The notes below the pieces were generated by a model. It was not told where the DNA came from and searched no databases. It saw nothing but the letters and a program-made list of their open reading frames with translations. A DNA stretch of 64,000 bases, taken from Torymus aiolomorphi. Taxonomy: Eukaryota > Arthropoda > Insecta > Hymenoptera > Torymidae. Position numbers and translations under genes: made by a program. Location of the stretch: the NCBI GenBank assembly GCA_036365515.1, contig CM070873.1, forward strand, positions 175,204,104-175,268,103, given 5' to 3'. Shown here one piece after another: positions 23,530-34,615 of this stretch (position 1 is its first letter; each line of letters opens with the position of its first letter).

Positions 23530-24236
23530 GATGATCCTATTGTTGGTGCTTGCACTGGCCACACAAACAAGAGCGTTAGACCCATAAAAGACCACACCTT
23601 TACCAGGAAACCCAGGAGTCTATTATGATGTTCATGGGGAAGCAACGTTAATCCGTTCATATTGGAATATTTATTACAACGTTGGACTGTAGGAGCCTGA
23701 GCCAGCCTATGGAATGGAGGGAAACTCATATGTACTCAGTCTGGATGAGCTGCATCGAAACAGTGGGACATGAATGTCACAACGTCGTCCCTCTCGAAAC
23801 CTCAAGAAAACAACTTAAATCACTCAAGTCATTACAGGAAGACCTGCTCCAATATTTTACACCGCCCTCTATTACCGGACAAGGTTCACAATGTCTTCCA
23901 TATTCCATCTCAAAGCAAGGGGCACCATTCGAATTTATTGGATGGATATCCAAGAAACTTTTAGGAACCATGGATGCAGGTGTGTGTGACAACCTCATGA
24001 GTGATATAGAGCATATGTACAACGTACAAAGGAATATCTCCCTTCTAGCTGAACAACAAACCCATATAGTGCGCTCGAACCTCGATGCGATACGTCAACA
24101 AATGACCAGCGGAAAAGAAAAAATGCAAACTTACCATCACGAGCTTCTCCATGTACGCCAGAAAACTCAAAATTTCATAACTAATGAAAATCGTTCGAGA
24201 ATAATAGAGAACTTCGCAGGGTGGTCACGACAATGA
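23530..24236 (+). pseudogene. Errantivirus-like envelope fragment
   Basis: Downstream of integrase a frame opens with a hydrophobic signal-like segment ending near ATQTRALDP and is broken early. The longest open piece (23682-24236) includes the FEFIGWISKKLLG region and a following heptad-like segment (LLAEQQTHIVRSNLD). This arrangement resembles the F-like fusion protein of errantiviruses and baculoviruses. Such proteins sit in the membrane and drive fusion. The copy is interrupted by frameshifts and cut off at 24236, before any transmembrane anchor. It is an old endogenous fragment and is described only. Confidence 0.6.
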
Positions 24237-24254
24237 CCTCATACCATTCCTATG

Positions 24255-25022
24255 TTACCGATCGTGAGCTTTCAATACCTCCCTAGTAGGAGCCACGTTT
24301 AAATAATCATCCACTTCACATGGTAAATACAAAACTTTATAAGAAGTCACTTTTTCACCATAAGCACGATTCCGAACGATAGGCCTTATTGCTGCATTCT
24401 GGCACTTGCAACGCGGCTGAACCGTCATATAGTTCCAAAATGGTTCACCCGCGTTTACTGTTTCAGCCAACATTAGTCTCGTATTTATCACTTGATGATA
24501 TACGCCGTCTCGAACGTACACGAATGTACCAGGTTGTTGACATACAACTTGGTACGGAATAGCATACTGTTTTAAGAATTCTGTAATCAGGATTTTCTTA
24601 TGGTGAATGGGATATGAGCACCCTTCGTTCCCCGAGGATACATCCTCCTTAGCTATACGCATGTGTTCGATAGCGTTACACACGGCATCACAAAAAGCTA
24701 TGGAAAAGGTCGGATTAATAAACAGACAGATTTTCTTGGCTCCGGTTTCTCCCCAGTGGACGATATTGCAAGAGTCTAAATAACCATCTGCGGGATGTAC
24801 TTCCGAGAAAGACGAAACCCCTGATAAATAGTACGAAGGTACGTTTATGCCTGGAGATTTATCAATGTGCTTATTTAAACTTGAATCAATGTGTAGAGGT
24901 ACTTTCTTCAACACAGATGGTAGTATTCTATTTTTCACGGAAAAATTCATGGCATAAACGGGCTGAATCTGTCCAGCAGCAATATTTTCAAGATAAAAAG
25001 AAAGCTTCCTTTCCACGTCCAC
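24255..25022 (-). CDS. JmjC-domain (KDM4-like) open frame, truncated at both sides
   Basis: About 255 codons without a stop on the minus strand, with no ATG until about residue 24, so the 5' end is incomplete. JmjC landmarks in order: PSYYLSGVSSFSEVHPADGYLDSCNIVHWGE, here cited as SFSEVH (first metal-ligand His), SCNIVHWGE, LKQYAIPYQVV, QQPGTFVYVRDGVYHQVIN (second His) and ETVNAGEPFWN. A CxC pair (RCKCQN) follows, in the position of the KDM4 zinc cysteines. Where an HxE/D triad is usual, the sequence is HPAD, so the acidic ligand is displaced and catalysis is doubtful. JmjC enzymes are Fe(II)/2-oxoglutarate hydroxylases, often histone demethylases. It abuts the env fragment on one side and the BEL/Pao element on the other. 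It could be a captured host exon, a transposon gene or a retrocopy. Confidence 0.65.
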   Translation of the reverse strand: MDVERKLSFYLENIAAGQIQPVYAMNFSVKNRILPSVLKKVPLHIDSSLNKHIDKSPGINVPSYYLSGVSSFSEVHPADGYLDSCNIVHWGETGAKKICLFINPTFSIAFCDAVCNAIEHMRIAKEDVSSGNEGCSYPIHHKKILITEFLKQYAIPYQVVCQQPGTFVYVRDGVYHQVINTRLMLAETVNAGEPFWNYMTVQPRCKCQNAAIRPIVRNRAYGEKVTSYKVLYLPCEVDDYLNVAPTREVLKAHDR

Positions 25023-25432
25023 TAAAGATATGAATGAACCTGCTGAATGTTCTTGACCCAGAAGAGTTTTGCCTTGATGAGTAAATCAGTAGTGAGTTTC
25101 GATTCATGGTGAGTTTTTTCTTTAGCCTTGAATCGATCACAGGCGATCATTACCCATCCAGTTATTCTTATGAGTTGAGTGAGTGATGAGTAATGATCGA
25201 TGATGTCCCACAATTTGCTTGAGTTTGACTTGGCTGCGGTGAGTGTGACTTTAGCCCGCATTTCTGGAAGATTGGTTTCTTGGATAGAGGTTGCTTGAGA
25301 AGGCCAAGCTGATTCCTCCTGACAGAGCCAACTTGGTCCATGCCACCATGAGTGATGCTCTCTAGTTGCGAAGTGAGTAATCCGCGCGAGGCACAATCCG
25401 CTGGATTGTCTGCTCCAGGCACATGTCTCCAT
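25022..25432 (-). pseudogene. BEL/Pao RNase H to integrase linker
   Basis: The frame contains SLTQLIRITGWVMIACDRFK and LLIKAKLFWVKNIQQVHS, the conserved helical segment before BEL integrase. It ends in TAG at 25022-25024. It is linked to the RNase H frame (25168-25869) by a frameshift near 25270. Integrase zinc-binding and core domains do not follow. Confidence 0.75.
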
Positions 25433-27232
25433 TGTGCTGTTGGAATGAGCTCTTGTATTAAGGCAACTCTATTTCCAACGAAGTCCTTCCATTTTGAGGG
25501 GTGTGAGCGTATCCATGTGAGTGCTACCTTAGAGTCTGTCCATAAATGTATGTGTGAGATTGGCAATCGTGAATTGTCCAAAACATGTTTTGCCAGCTTC
25601 GTGAGTAGTACTGCCGCTCCCAATTCCAATCGTGGGATTGACAGTCGTTTGAGTGGTGCCACCTTTGTTTTGGAGATGAGAAATGATGAAGTTGAGCGAG
25701 ATGTAAGTGTTGTGGATTTAATGTATAGAACTGCAGCCATTGCCTGTTGTGAAGCATCCGAGAAGCTATGAAGTTCCACAACTGAGTCCTCCTGAATTCC
25801 TAACCACCTTGGTATGGTGATAGTGTCCAGATTATTGAGATCTTCCCGGATGTGCAGCCATTTCTTCACAGTTGAGTCTGGCAGTGAGTCGTCCCAAGAA
25901 AGTTTGTAAAGCCACAGTTCTTGTAGGAAGATTTTCGATGTGATTATGACCGGTGAAATTATTCCTATGGGATCGTAGAGTTGGGATACTTATCATCTCC
26001 TGGTGAGGTGGTAGAGTTGTTCTGAAGGTGAGTTTGTCCGAGCGTGGGAGCCATTTCATCCCGAGTATGTTGGTAGCGCAATCATCTAGAGGTACAGCTT
26101 CTTTAGCTGGTGGCTCGTTGAGAAATTCCTTGAGGAAGCCAGACGAGCTTGAGTTCCATTTTGCTAATGGAAAGCCGCCCGCCTTGCATAATGCGGTTAA
26201 CTGCTTGGCCTTTTCAATGAGACTCTCCTTTGATGCAGCTCCACCGAAGATGTCATCCACATACCTTCCAAAGAGGAGTGAATCAATGGCAAGTGGAAAA
26301 TTGGCTCCTTCATCCGTTACCAGCTGAAGAAGTGTCCGAATTGCTAAGTAAGGAGCTGCTCGTGTTCCGTAGGTGACTGTAGTCAAATAGAAGTGAGTGA
26401 GTTGACCCGTTTCATCTACCCATAAAATGCGTTGCAGGTTCCAATCTTGAGGGTGAACCTTGATCTGACGATACATTTTTGTAATGTCAGTTGAGAAGAA
26501 AAATGGGTGAGTTCAAATCCAGATGAGAACATCCACAATGTTGGGTGAGAGATTAGGTCCAGTATGCATGATGTCGTTGAGTGAGTTTCCATTTGTTGTG
26601 AGTGCTGAACCGTTGAATACTGCTCTGAGTTTTGTCGTTAAACTATCTTCTCGTAATACTCCATGGTAAGGAAGATAGTAAGATGGTTTGGCGGAGATTT
26701 CCTGTTGAGGGATCCGCACCATGTGGCCCAATTTGCAGTATTCATCCATGAAAGCATAGTACCTTTCCTTGTAGATGCTTTCTTGATTGCATTTTGTGAG
26801 TATTCTCCTGAGGCACGCTTGAGCTTTTCCAAATGAGTTTCCAAGTACGTCTGCAGAGTTTGTGAGAGGTAATCTGACTTGGTAACGTCCATGAGTATCT
26901 TTCGTGTGAGTTTCAACAAAGTGTTGTTCACACAATGCTTCTTCCTTGTTGAGTTTGACTGCAGACGCTGACGGTGGTTCTTCTTGAACCCAAAAGCCTG
27001 TGAGTAGTTCCTGCAAATCTTCAGTGTTGAGTGAGGCCGTTGTATGATGGACTACCTTGGATTGCACAGCTGAGTTTGATGGACCTATTAGCAGCCAGCC
27101 GAAAATTGACAATTGTGCGACAGGTTCAATCGCACTCCTCTTTATTAGGTTCGGTTTGATGATTTGGCCGTAATAGTCCGCTCCGATAAGTACATCTACT
27201 GGTTGAGGTTTCCAGAATGTCGGATCAGCCAA
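25168..27232 (-). pseudogene. BEL/Pao reverse transcriptase and RNase H
   Basis: RT starts with DVLIGADYYGQII (27200 region), then LPYHGVLRED, KLRAVFNGSA and GPNLSPNIVDVL. An in-frame stop (TGA) near 26511-26513 interrupts it. The frame resumes as STDITKMYRQIKVHP, TVTYGTRAAPYLAIRTL and the catalytic GRYVDDIFGG, then LAKWNSS and LGMKW. A frameshift lies between 25990 and 25830. RNase H follows: LHSFSDASQQAMAAVLY, LSIPRLELGAAVLL, HLWTDSKVALTWI and ADNPADCASRG. These are the family's D-E-D-D residues. Replication enzymes for the element, now broken. Confidence 0.88.
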
Positions 27233-27600
27233 GTTGAGTTTCTCTGTATATTGCCACTGACGTTGCTCACATTCTTCTGATGGTAATAGTGTTGAGACTT
27301 GGCGTATAATATGAGCTGTGATCCGAAACGTGAGATTTTTGTAGATGGTGCGTAAGGTGAGTTGAGCCTTTCCAAGAGTTTGGTTAAGTGCGTGCCGCCA
27401 ACTCCAAGGATTGGTATAGTTGAGTGTTGCCGGTTAATGTTGAGTAAATCCACAGAATCCTTCGAGATGAATGAGAGTTCCGAGCCTGAGTCAATGAGTA
27501 TTCTTAATTTATGAGATGTCACCGGTGAGTCGTACCATGCCAATGCAGTTGCAAGTAAAGTGAGTTGAGGAATTGAGTAATCATGTTGAGTTTGACCGTG
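27196..27600 (-). pseudogene. BEL/Pao aspartic protease
   Basis: The active-site motif reads LIDSGSELSFIS (DSG form), followed by ILGVGGTHL. The frame is the same as gag, separated from it by a single TAG at 27622-27624 with 20-odd open codons after it. It overlaps the RT frame at 27196-27232, where a frameshift occurs. Confidence 0.82.
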
Positions 27601-27624
27601 ATGTAAGATGATTGCACCGTTGTC

Positions 27625-28647
27625 CTAAACTTGAGTTGAACCGCTTGAAGAGATGGTTTGAGTTTTGCCATTTGGATCTCGTGGCACATGAATCATGGTG
27701 TGGTGATTTCCGTTACAAGTCCTGCACTTGTATTGTGACTTGCAATTCTTCGCTGAGTGAAGGCCGAGGCAGTTGTAGCACAGCGGCCTTTCCATTACAA
27801 ATTTTCTCCGCTGTTGTTCATTCAGCAGTTTGAACTTTGGACAAGCCACAATAAAATGCGAGTCACCACAATACGTGCATGGATGTTGTGAAATCCTCGT
27901 TGAGTGTGTCACCTTATGTGAGTCTTGCCGTGGTTGAGTTGGACTGGTGACGTGAAGACTCCTTGATGGTTTTGAGGTTTGAGTGATAGTAGGCTTCTGA
28001 GTGGATGTTGGTGAATCAGCTGCTATTTCCAAAGCACGCACCCGCGTGATCAGGAAGGACTCAAATTCCTCAAAAGTTGGCAGCCCAGTGTTGGAAACGC
28101 GAGAAGTCTCCCATGCTTCTCGAGTTGACCTGTCAATTAGCTTTGACAGACGATGAGCTAACATACAATCTCCTAGCTGCTCTTGCGGTACCAATATGTG
28201 GAGTGATTTTCTAATTTTTGATATCTCCGAGATCAATGTGTTGAGTGTGACCGGATTTATGGAGGGAACAGCAGTCAATTCAGGTAAATGATCAAGCTGA
28301 TCATTTAATAATACCCGTTTATTTTCAAACCTCGTCACTAGTATAGTCCATGGGGGTGTTAGAGACTCATCACTGAGTGAAAATCCTTGTATTAGTGTGA
28401 GTGGTGTTCCGCTGAGAGAGCTGCGCAGGTAGTGTAGCATCTCATAATTCTTGAGTCCAGGCCGATTAAGAATTAAACCAGAGAACATTTCCTTGTAAGA
28501 AGGCCACTCCGTGTATGTTCCATTGAAGGTGGGCAGCTTTATTTCTGGCAGCTTGCTTAAATGAGTATGTTGAGTTTCTCCGATGATTGGCTGAGTGATA
28601 TGATGCTTGGACTTCCAGTTTGTCTCCAAACTGCTAACCTCGAACAC
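27625..28647 (-). pseudogene. BEL/Pao gag, main part
   Basis: A 340-codon open frame with the DUF1759-type segment (LPEIKLPTFNGTYTEWPSYKEMF) and helical regions. Two zinc-knuckle clusters follow near the C-terminus: CTYCGDSHFIVAC and CYNCLGLHSAKNC followed by CRTCNGNHHTMIH. Gag forms the particle and binds the RNA. A frameshift near 28660 separates it from the N-terminal block at 28672-29163. Confidence 0.88.
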
Positions 28648-28671
28648 AATAGTATGGTATGATTCATGGAT

Positions 28672-29163
28672 TTACTTGTGAAATGCTGACTTGAAGTAAT
28701 CGTTGTCTGCGAAGGCTGCTGGACAACTTGCTTCGATGACTGCATGATCCTTTTTGTAGAAGGAGTATAGCTCCTCAGCATCCTGCTTCCAAGCCAGTAT
28801 CACTGGAAGAGTGGCAGTTTCCTTCCTAATCCTGATGCACGCAATAATCCGTTCCAATGAATCAAGCCGCAGATACTGAGAGTTCACCTTGCAGAGAAAA
28901 GAAGCCGGAATTGACCCTGGAGACTTTGAACGAGTCTTGACATGGGTGTCAACCACAGTGAGTCCAGGCACATTGAGTTGGCGGCTGCCAGTCCGCTTAG
29001 CTGCCCCCTTCATTTCAGCTGAGGTGCTTGGAGTCGCAGAATCCTCCTTCTCCTTCTGGATGTCATCCTCTTTGTCAGAGGCGGAAGAATCATTATGCTT
29101 CTCCAAGTCCTTGACTTCATCCTTGGTGGTTGGCATTGTCAAGTCCTGTTGAGTTTTTCGCAA
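28672..29163 (-). pseudogene. BEL/Pao gag, N-terminal block
   Basis: A 163-codon frame starting near the leader (start at 29163 or the internal ATG near 29133). It has an acidic, Ser-rich start and then LRLDSLERIIACIRI and LYSFYKKDHAVIEASCP, typical of the variable N-terminal part of BEL gag. The reading continues into 28647 after a frame change. Confidence 0.7.
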
Positions 29164-29227
29164 ATAAGTATTTATTCACTGGCTCGATTCACACCACAGC
29201 ATGTATATCCGGCTCGAAGGACCAAAA

Positions 29228-30338
29228 TGTTTGAGAATTCCATAAGTTTAAATGAGTAACATGCTGTGGGTGATGAAATAAGTTGAGTCGAACACAATTT
29301 ATATATAAACTTCATGTTATATTTTTCACAGTCATATTTGGCCTTAACAATTACATTAAATTACACTGGTTATAACAAGAATATAAAAATAAACTATTTT
29401 GATGACTAGAGTAGAGTACAATATTAAATAGAGGTGATTGAGCGATAAATGATTTCTAAATTCACTATATTTTCTTAAATGAAGTCTAAGTGACTAACTG
29501 CTTGGTTGAGATTATTCATGAATAAAAGAGGCGAGTTTATCGTAGCACTTTTTGTTGAGTTTTTCACTGGTTTCATTACACTTTGACATGAATGCTAAAT
29601 CATGTCCACTTAGTGAGTGTAATTCAGTAAAGCAATTACTGTATTATAGTATGAATCCCATATGAGGGATTACTAACCTGTTGAGTTTTCTACGATGATT
29701 TCAATGAGATGAGTGTGTCCGATCCTTGTGAGTGAGTCTGTCCAATGAAGTGTCTTCTTTCTCGGCTCAGCACGATGAACTAGTATAACCAGCAAACAAA
29801 TATTATTGTTTTGTTGCTTTGAGTTTTGCCAACGAAGTAATGGCGTTCAAAATGGCCAACAAGTGGTTGCTACCTGACCTCGTGTGGAGTGAGAGATGTT
29901 ACCTGGCAGGAGCAGCGATTATATTAATCTGAGATGCCTTTTGATGTGTGATGGTTGAGCGAGAATGTAGAAGCGATGAGAGTCCCAAGTGAGTGATCCA
30001 GTGAATTTGCGTTGAGAGTTTTCCGATGAACGATAGCAGGTGCACAGCGGAGAGATGTTTCTCGTGGCAAGGCTCGTCTCAGAGAGAGCGAGTCCTTGAT
30101 CTACTTCCGTCTTCTTCCTTGAATTTGTCTCACTACACCCTAATCAAATTAATATCTTTCATATTTACATATGAGAGTGTGAGAAAGATAGCAATCTCGC
30201 GACTGCACTGCACGAATCAGTATAGCGTCTCAGCTGTTCCGCCGAGACGCCGCGAGGTGCTGCCGCGCCGTGGCTGCGCCGTGAGTCGAGCCGAGCTGAG
30301 TGGAACCGCGGGAATTCAAATTGCTGAATTCCCAAACA
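29228..30338 (-). repeat. 5' LTR of the BEL/Pao element (1,111 bp)
   Basis: On the minus strand the LTR begins TGTTTGGGAATTC (from 30338) and ends GAATTCTCAAACA (at 29228), a 13-bp imperfect terminal inversion in TG...CA form. Immediately inside is TTTTGGTCCTTCGAGCCGG, the TGGT..-type sequence that follows BEL LTRs and serves as primer-binding site. The body is rich in TGAG and contains GC-rich sequence near 30235-30310. The plus-strand open frame at 30026-30388 is not considered a gene. Confidence 0.82.
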
Positions 30339-31070
30339 ATAAGCAAAGACCTGTAGTGCATTATATACATTACTTTAAATGTATATAGCAAAATAAGAAC
30401 GACATTACTATCGCAACCATGAATATTATTAATAATATATTAATATTAACAATTACTAAAGTAATTATAAACAATTAAAATTTTTTTTGTTTGTCAAAAA
30501 TAATTCAAGAGAAAATTGGTTTCAATTTTTTTTTATTATTCAACTAAAGTATATTCATAAACGATTCTCAAATTATCTATGATAAATAAATAATTAATTT
30601 GTATTTGGAAATAACAAGATCTTTTGTAATTATTTATACGAAACTATTTTTTTGTAATATTTGACAAAATAATACCATATTATAATATCCAATATTATAA
30701 ATAATTTGTTATAAATTATTAATACTTAACAAATTATTAAACATTTGATATAAGCTTGAAAGTCGTATACAGTTATTAATAATTCAACACATAATTCTTT
30801 TTATATCGTTTTTTTAAGAACAATAATGTAATATTAAAAATTATATTACCGATAAATTGTTAAATTACTCAAGCATTGATTCATAAATCATTCTAGGAAT
30901 TTAGAGAGCAATGAGGCACAGTCAAAAATTAATGAACTATATAACAAGGAAAGTTCAAACGTAAAAGTTTTCGATAGCTTAAACGAAAAATCATGACGCG
31001 CGATGTTTTCGACAGAGCAACGACCGACGTTCGATACCCGTTCTACGACAGAATGATGACACACTTCACT
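30339..31070. other. AT-rich spacer
   Basis: Very AT-rich with many TTATTAATA-type runs; no coding sequence recognised. Confidence 0.5.
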
Positions 31071-31198
31071 GGTTGCCTGCGCACTAGGCGCTGGCTAATC
31101 ATACTCACAGGTGGCCTATGCACCAGGCGCTGGCTAATCTTACGCAGTGGTTGCCTCAGCACTAGGCGCTGGCTAATTTTACTCATTTGGTTGCCTAT
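31071..31198 (+). repeat. 39-40-bp tandem repeat, three and a half copies
   Basis: Units begin GGTTGCCT or GGTGGCCT at 31071, 31110, 31149 and 31189 and share CTAGGCGCTGGCTAAT (CCAGGCGCTGGCTAAT in the second). The short open frame across it is a repeat artefact. Confidence 0.9.
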
Positions 31199-31343
31199 AT
31201 GACGGCGATACCTATCTATCAGAATCTATACCTACAACCGCATATAACGTATATGCATTAATTAATATGAACATTTGTAAGAATATATGAATTTATATGT
31301 ACTGTTAATGTTTCTTTTTCTAAATTCGCTATCTATATACATA

Positions 31344-32636
31344 CGAGAGTCATTTGATAAGTACCTAGCCTACAAATGAAAACACCAAAATTTTACAAAA
31401 AATAAAATTTATTTTTCAATGTAGTCTCCTTTTAGTTGAATACACTTGGTCCAGCGGTGTTCCAATTTTTTTAACCCCGTTGAAAAAAATGTTTTCTCTT
31501 GGTTTGCAAAATAGGCCTCCGTGGCGGCGATTATTTCGTTATTGGAGTGGAATCTCTTCCCGGCGAGCGAATTTTTTAGGTTAGAAACAAAAAAAAATCG
31601 CACGGAGCCAAATCTGGAGAATACGGTGGATGGGGCAGCAGTTCGTAGCGTAATTCGACCGATTTAGCCGTGGCGAGTGCAGAAGTGTGAGCCGGTGCAT
31701 TATCGTGGTGGAAAAGCACTTTCTTTTTAGACAAATGGGGCCGTTTTTCTTCTAACACGGCGTCAAATCGGCTCAATAGTTCGGCGTAGTACTGTCTTGT
31801 GACCGTTTTGCCCTTCTCCAGATAGTCAATAAAAATCACACCTTGAGAATCCCAGAAAACAGTGGCCATCACCTTTCCGGCCGACGGGACCGTCTTCGCC
31901 TTCTTCGGAGCAGGTTCACCGGGTAAGGTCCACTGTTTTGACTGCTCCTTGGTCTCTGGAGTGTAGTAGTGAATCCATGTTTCGTCGACGGTCACGTAAC
32001 GACGCAAAAACTCTTTTGGATTGCGATTAAACAGCTCCAAACACTGCTCTGAACTAGTCACACGGATGCGCTTGTTGTCTGCAGTCAGCAAACGCGGCAC
32101 CCACCTTGCTGACAGCTTCCTCATGCCTAAAATCTCATGTAGGATATGCCACACGCGTTCTTCTGAGATGCCTACTATCGCAGCTATCTCGTGCACCTTT
32201 AATCGGCGGTCTGACAAAACGATATCGTGTATTTTTGTCACGTTCTCCTCCGTAGTGGCTGTTTTCGGAGCACATGGGCGTGGATCATCAAAAACCGACG
32301 TACGACCACGTTGAAACTCGTTATACCAAAATTTAACGGTCGCCATCGAAGGAGAAGCATTCCCATACACTGCATCTAAGCGTTCTTTAATTTCACTGCG
32401 CGATTTCCCTTCCAAAAACAAGAATCGAATCACCGACCGATATTGTTCTTTCTCCATTTTTTCAAAAATCAACGGACACATTTGCTTTCACACGCTCTCA
32501 AAAATAAACTACAACTCCGATCCGGCTGAAATTTCGTCTGTAACCGTTTACAGGAAGATACTGCACTGTAGTGTATTTCTGGTGCGATAGTGGCACCATC
32601 TGGCGGTGAGGCTAGGTACTTGTCAAATGACCCTCG
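31344..32636 (-). mobile_element. mariner element, copy 1
   Basis: 1,293 bp flanked by TA (31342-31343, 32637-32638). Termini are CGAGAGTCATTTGATAAG and its inverted partner CTTGTCAAATGACCCTCG. Its sequence is nearly identical to copy 2 at 34616-35909, same orientation, so both are recent insertions of one active family. Confidence 0.96.
31409..32481 (-). pseudogene. mariner transposase, copy 1, frameshifted
   Basis: Same protein as copy 2. It has an N-terminal HTH region (RSVIRFLFLEGKSRSEI), a second HTH (VHEIAAIVGISEERVWHIL), VTVDETWIHYY (first Asp), FHHDNAPAHTS (second Asp) and YSPDLAPCDFF (third Asp). A small indel near 31580-31595 shifts the frame directly after the CDFFLF segment, so the C-terminal ~60 residues are out of frame. 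A Cys replaces Gly in the PRPxAP linker. The copy is therefore probably inactive. Confidence 0.93.
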
Positions 32637-32707
32637 TACATATATTCCATATATAAAACCTGTACTACACTCATTGCCGAGGGCGGCAATGGACGAAAGG
32701 GGGGAGG

Positions 32708-33471
32708 TGTGACATCCGCCGTCACGCAGTATGATGACATCCGTCATCGACATACTAATAATGTATATCACGTTAATATAAAATCGCGGTCGCCGTCAGC
32801 AGTTTTGTAAGCACTTGACGAAATTATACGTAAGCGCTCGACTTACGCGTAATATTTATTTCATCTTTTTATCTTCACGTTGGGTATAAAATCGCGTCGA
32901 AATGAGGAGACAAGGTCACTCCCGACTTCCTCCGACGCGCCGCTGCATAGTCGATTGCGGCCGAAATACTGGAGACTCGAGTACCCGCTGCAAGGTTCCA
33001 GCGTCAAGAAGGCATCACCGACCCACGAATCAACGAACAACTCAAAAAAGCATTCAGATTAACTGTAAGTTTACACTGAAAAGCTTCGTTGCAGTATTGC
33101 ATCAAAAGCGTAACTTAGAATATAGATATTTATATTTAACTCAACTATTTGTACACGAAAAGCTTCAGTATACAATTGTACCAAAGTGTAACAAATAATA
33201 TATAAATACGTGTATATAAACCATATTGTAATCTTTATTTCCTTAAACTTAGAACAGTGGGAGCTCACGAGCGAGGCAGACTCCCAGGACATTTAATTAT
33301 AAACCCATATACAACTAAATTCAGGCGTAACACAATTACTATCCAATTATGATATCTAAACTTAGTTCGTTCATATAATTTTATAAATAAAACGCCTAGC
33401 TGCTTAATAAACACCATTTGAAACGAGCCATTGATATCGACCGTCTAACCGACTATGGCCCGTTCGTTACA
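32708..33471 (+). repeat. Possible solo LTR
   Basis: Begins TGTGACATCC and ends CGTTCGTTACA, a short TG...CA imperfect inversion. A TATA box (GGTATAAAATCG, ~32883) and polyadenylation-type AATAAAA (33386) are spaced as in an LTR. Flanking 5-bp duplications were not found, so boundaries and identity are tentative. It has no internal coding region adjacent. Confidence 0.35.
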
Positions 33472-34576
33472 CGCAAAAAGGAACAGAGAACAGATACATT
33501 ACGTAAGTTACTTTATTTATATGGCCGACTCTCTGTCAAATCGATGGGCCAAAAAATGATTATTCTTGAAACTCTCCGAAAATGTTCACTACTTATTTTG
33601 GATACTCCTGAATTTTTTCAGATTTTTTAGACCCATAGTTTTGGACATATCAGAGGTCAAAAATTGAATTTTCATGATTTTTTGCATTTTTTTGCAATTT
33701 TAATTGATAATTATTCCTTGACGGTTTTATATAAATTAACAAATTTTTTTTTATAAAATTTAGGAAATTTTCTCACTAAAAAGAAGGAATACTCATTAAT
33801 ATTTTATGTTTCATGCGAGTATCATAATATTTCTTTTAAAACCTTAAATTGAGGAAAAAAAAAACGAGTCCGATCTGGCATTCGACTACCAAAAAATTTC
33901 TAAAAGTAGGTTATTTTATGTTTAAAATGCCCCTGCCGCCTTAATGATTAAGAACTTTGTGTTTTTTTTTTTTTTTTAAATTGATAACTGATGGTTTTTT
34001 TATCAAAAAAAGAAATTTTTTTGCCATTATGACGCAACTAGACCTTAAGAGATGGCCACAGTCTATTTACTAATTAAACGTTGAGTGATTTTAATTGAAT
34101 CTAGCAATTTTTAATATACATATACATAATTCAAGTTACACATTGCTCATTTATTTTCAGAAAATAAAAAATTTGCCCGGGATCCGCATATAATCACATA
34201 ATGAAATTATTTTTACATGTATTTTATTATAACTTTATTATTCCACTTTTTTCATTTTGACTATTTCCCCTTTTTTGTATCAAAATTTATTCATTTTAAC
34301 CTATAATATGATCCATATTACATGTACGATACATAAAAGTACATGCACAAGTGCCACAAATGCACAATATTTCTTTGATTCCCACTATTTGCAACAGTTC
34401 TCGAACTTTTTCACATATAATAATGATTAAACCACTATCAAATAATCAGAAGTATCTGATTTTCTCAAGAGTACATAGAAAAATATCACATAATCAGAAA
34501 TAACGCAGTATTTTGTAATTTGACGTGAGCTACGTTCAAAAATCTCCTCACTACTCTTTACAACACTAAATTTTCT
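33472..34576. other. AT-rich non-coding; right part repeats the inverted-repeat arm
   Basis: 33472-34330 has no recognised content. 34340-34576 aligns in direct orientation with 37360-37535 (GCACAATATTTCTTTGATTC, ACATAGAAAAATATCACATA). It is therefore an extra partial copy of a segment of the giant inverted repeat arm. Confidence 0.55.
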
Positions 34577-34615
34577 TATTTATATATAAAATATAATTAT
34601 TATGCACATTATTTA

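Larger units (their letters stand above)
25022..30338 (-). mobile_element. BEL/Pao LTR retrotransposon, 3' truncated
   Basis: Order on the minus strand: 5' LTR (30338-29228), primer-binding/leader region, gag with DUF1759-type and CCHC zinc knuckles, aspartic protease, RT, RNase H, and the start of the pre-integrase domain. It stops at 25022, so integrase and the 3' LTR are absent. The adjacent JmjC frame starts exactly there. The element has an exceptional density of TGAG (plus strand) both in coding and LTR sequence. Single stops and frameshifts make it inactive. Possible target duplication bases ATAAG follow at 30339-30343 but their partner is lost. Confidence 0.88.

Noticed and set aside
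30026..30388. 120-codon plus-strand frame
   Set aside because: Lies almost wholly in the BEL LTR, no domain.
32708..33471. Solo LTR as a firm call
   Set aside because: Kept only as tentative because no flanking target duplication was found.
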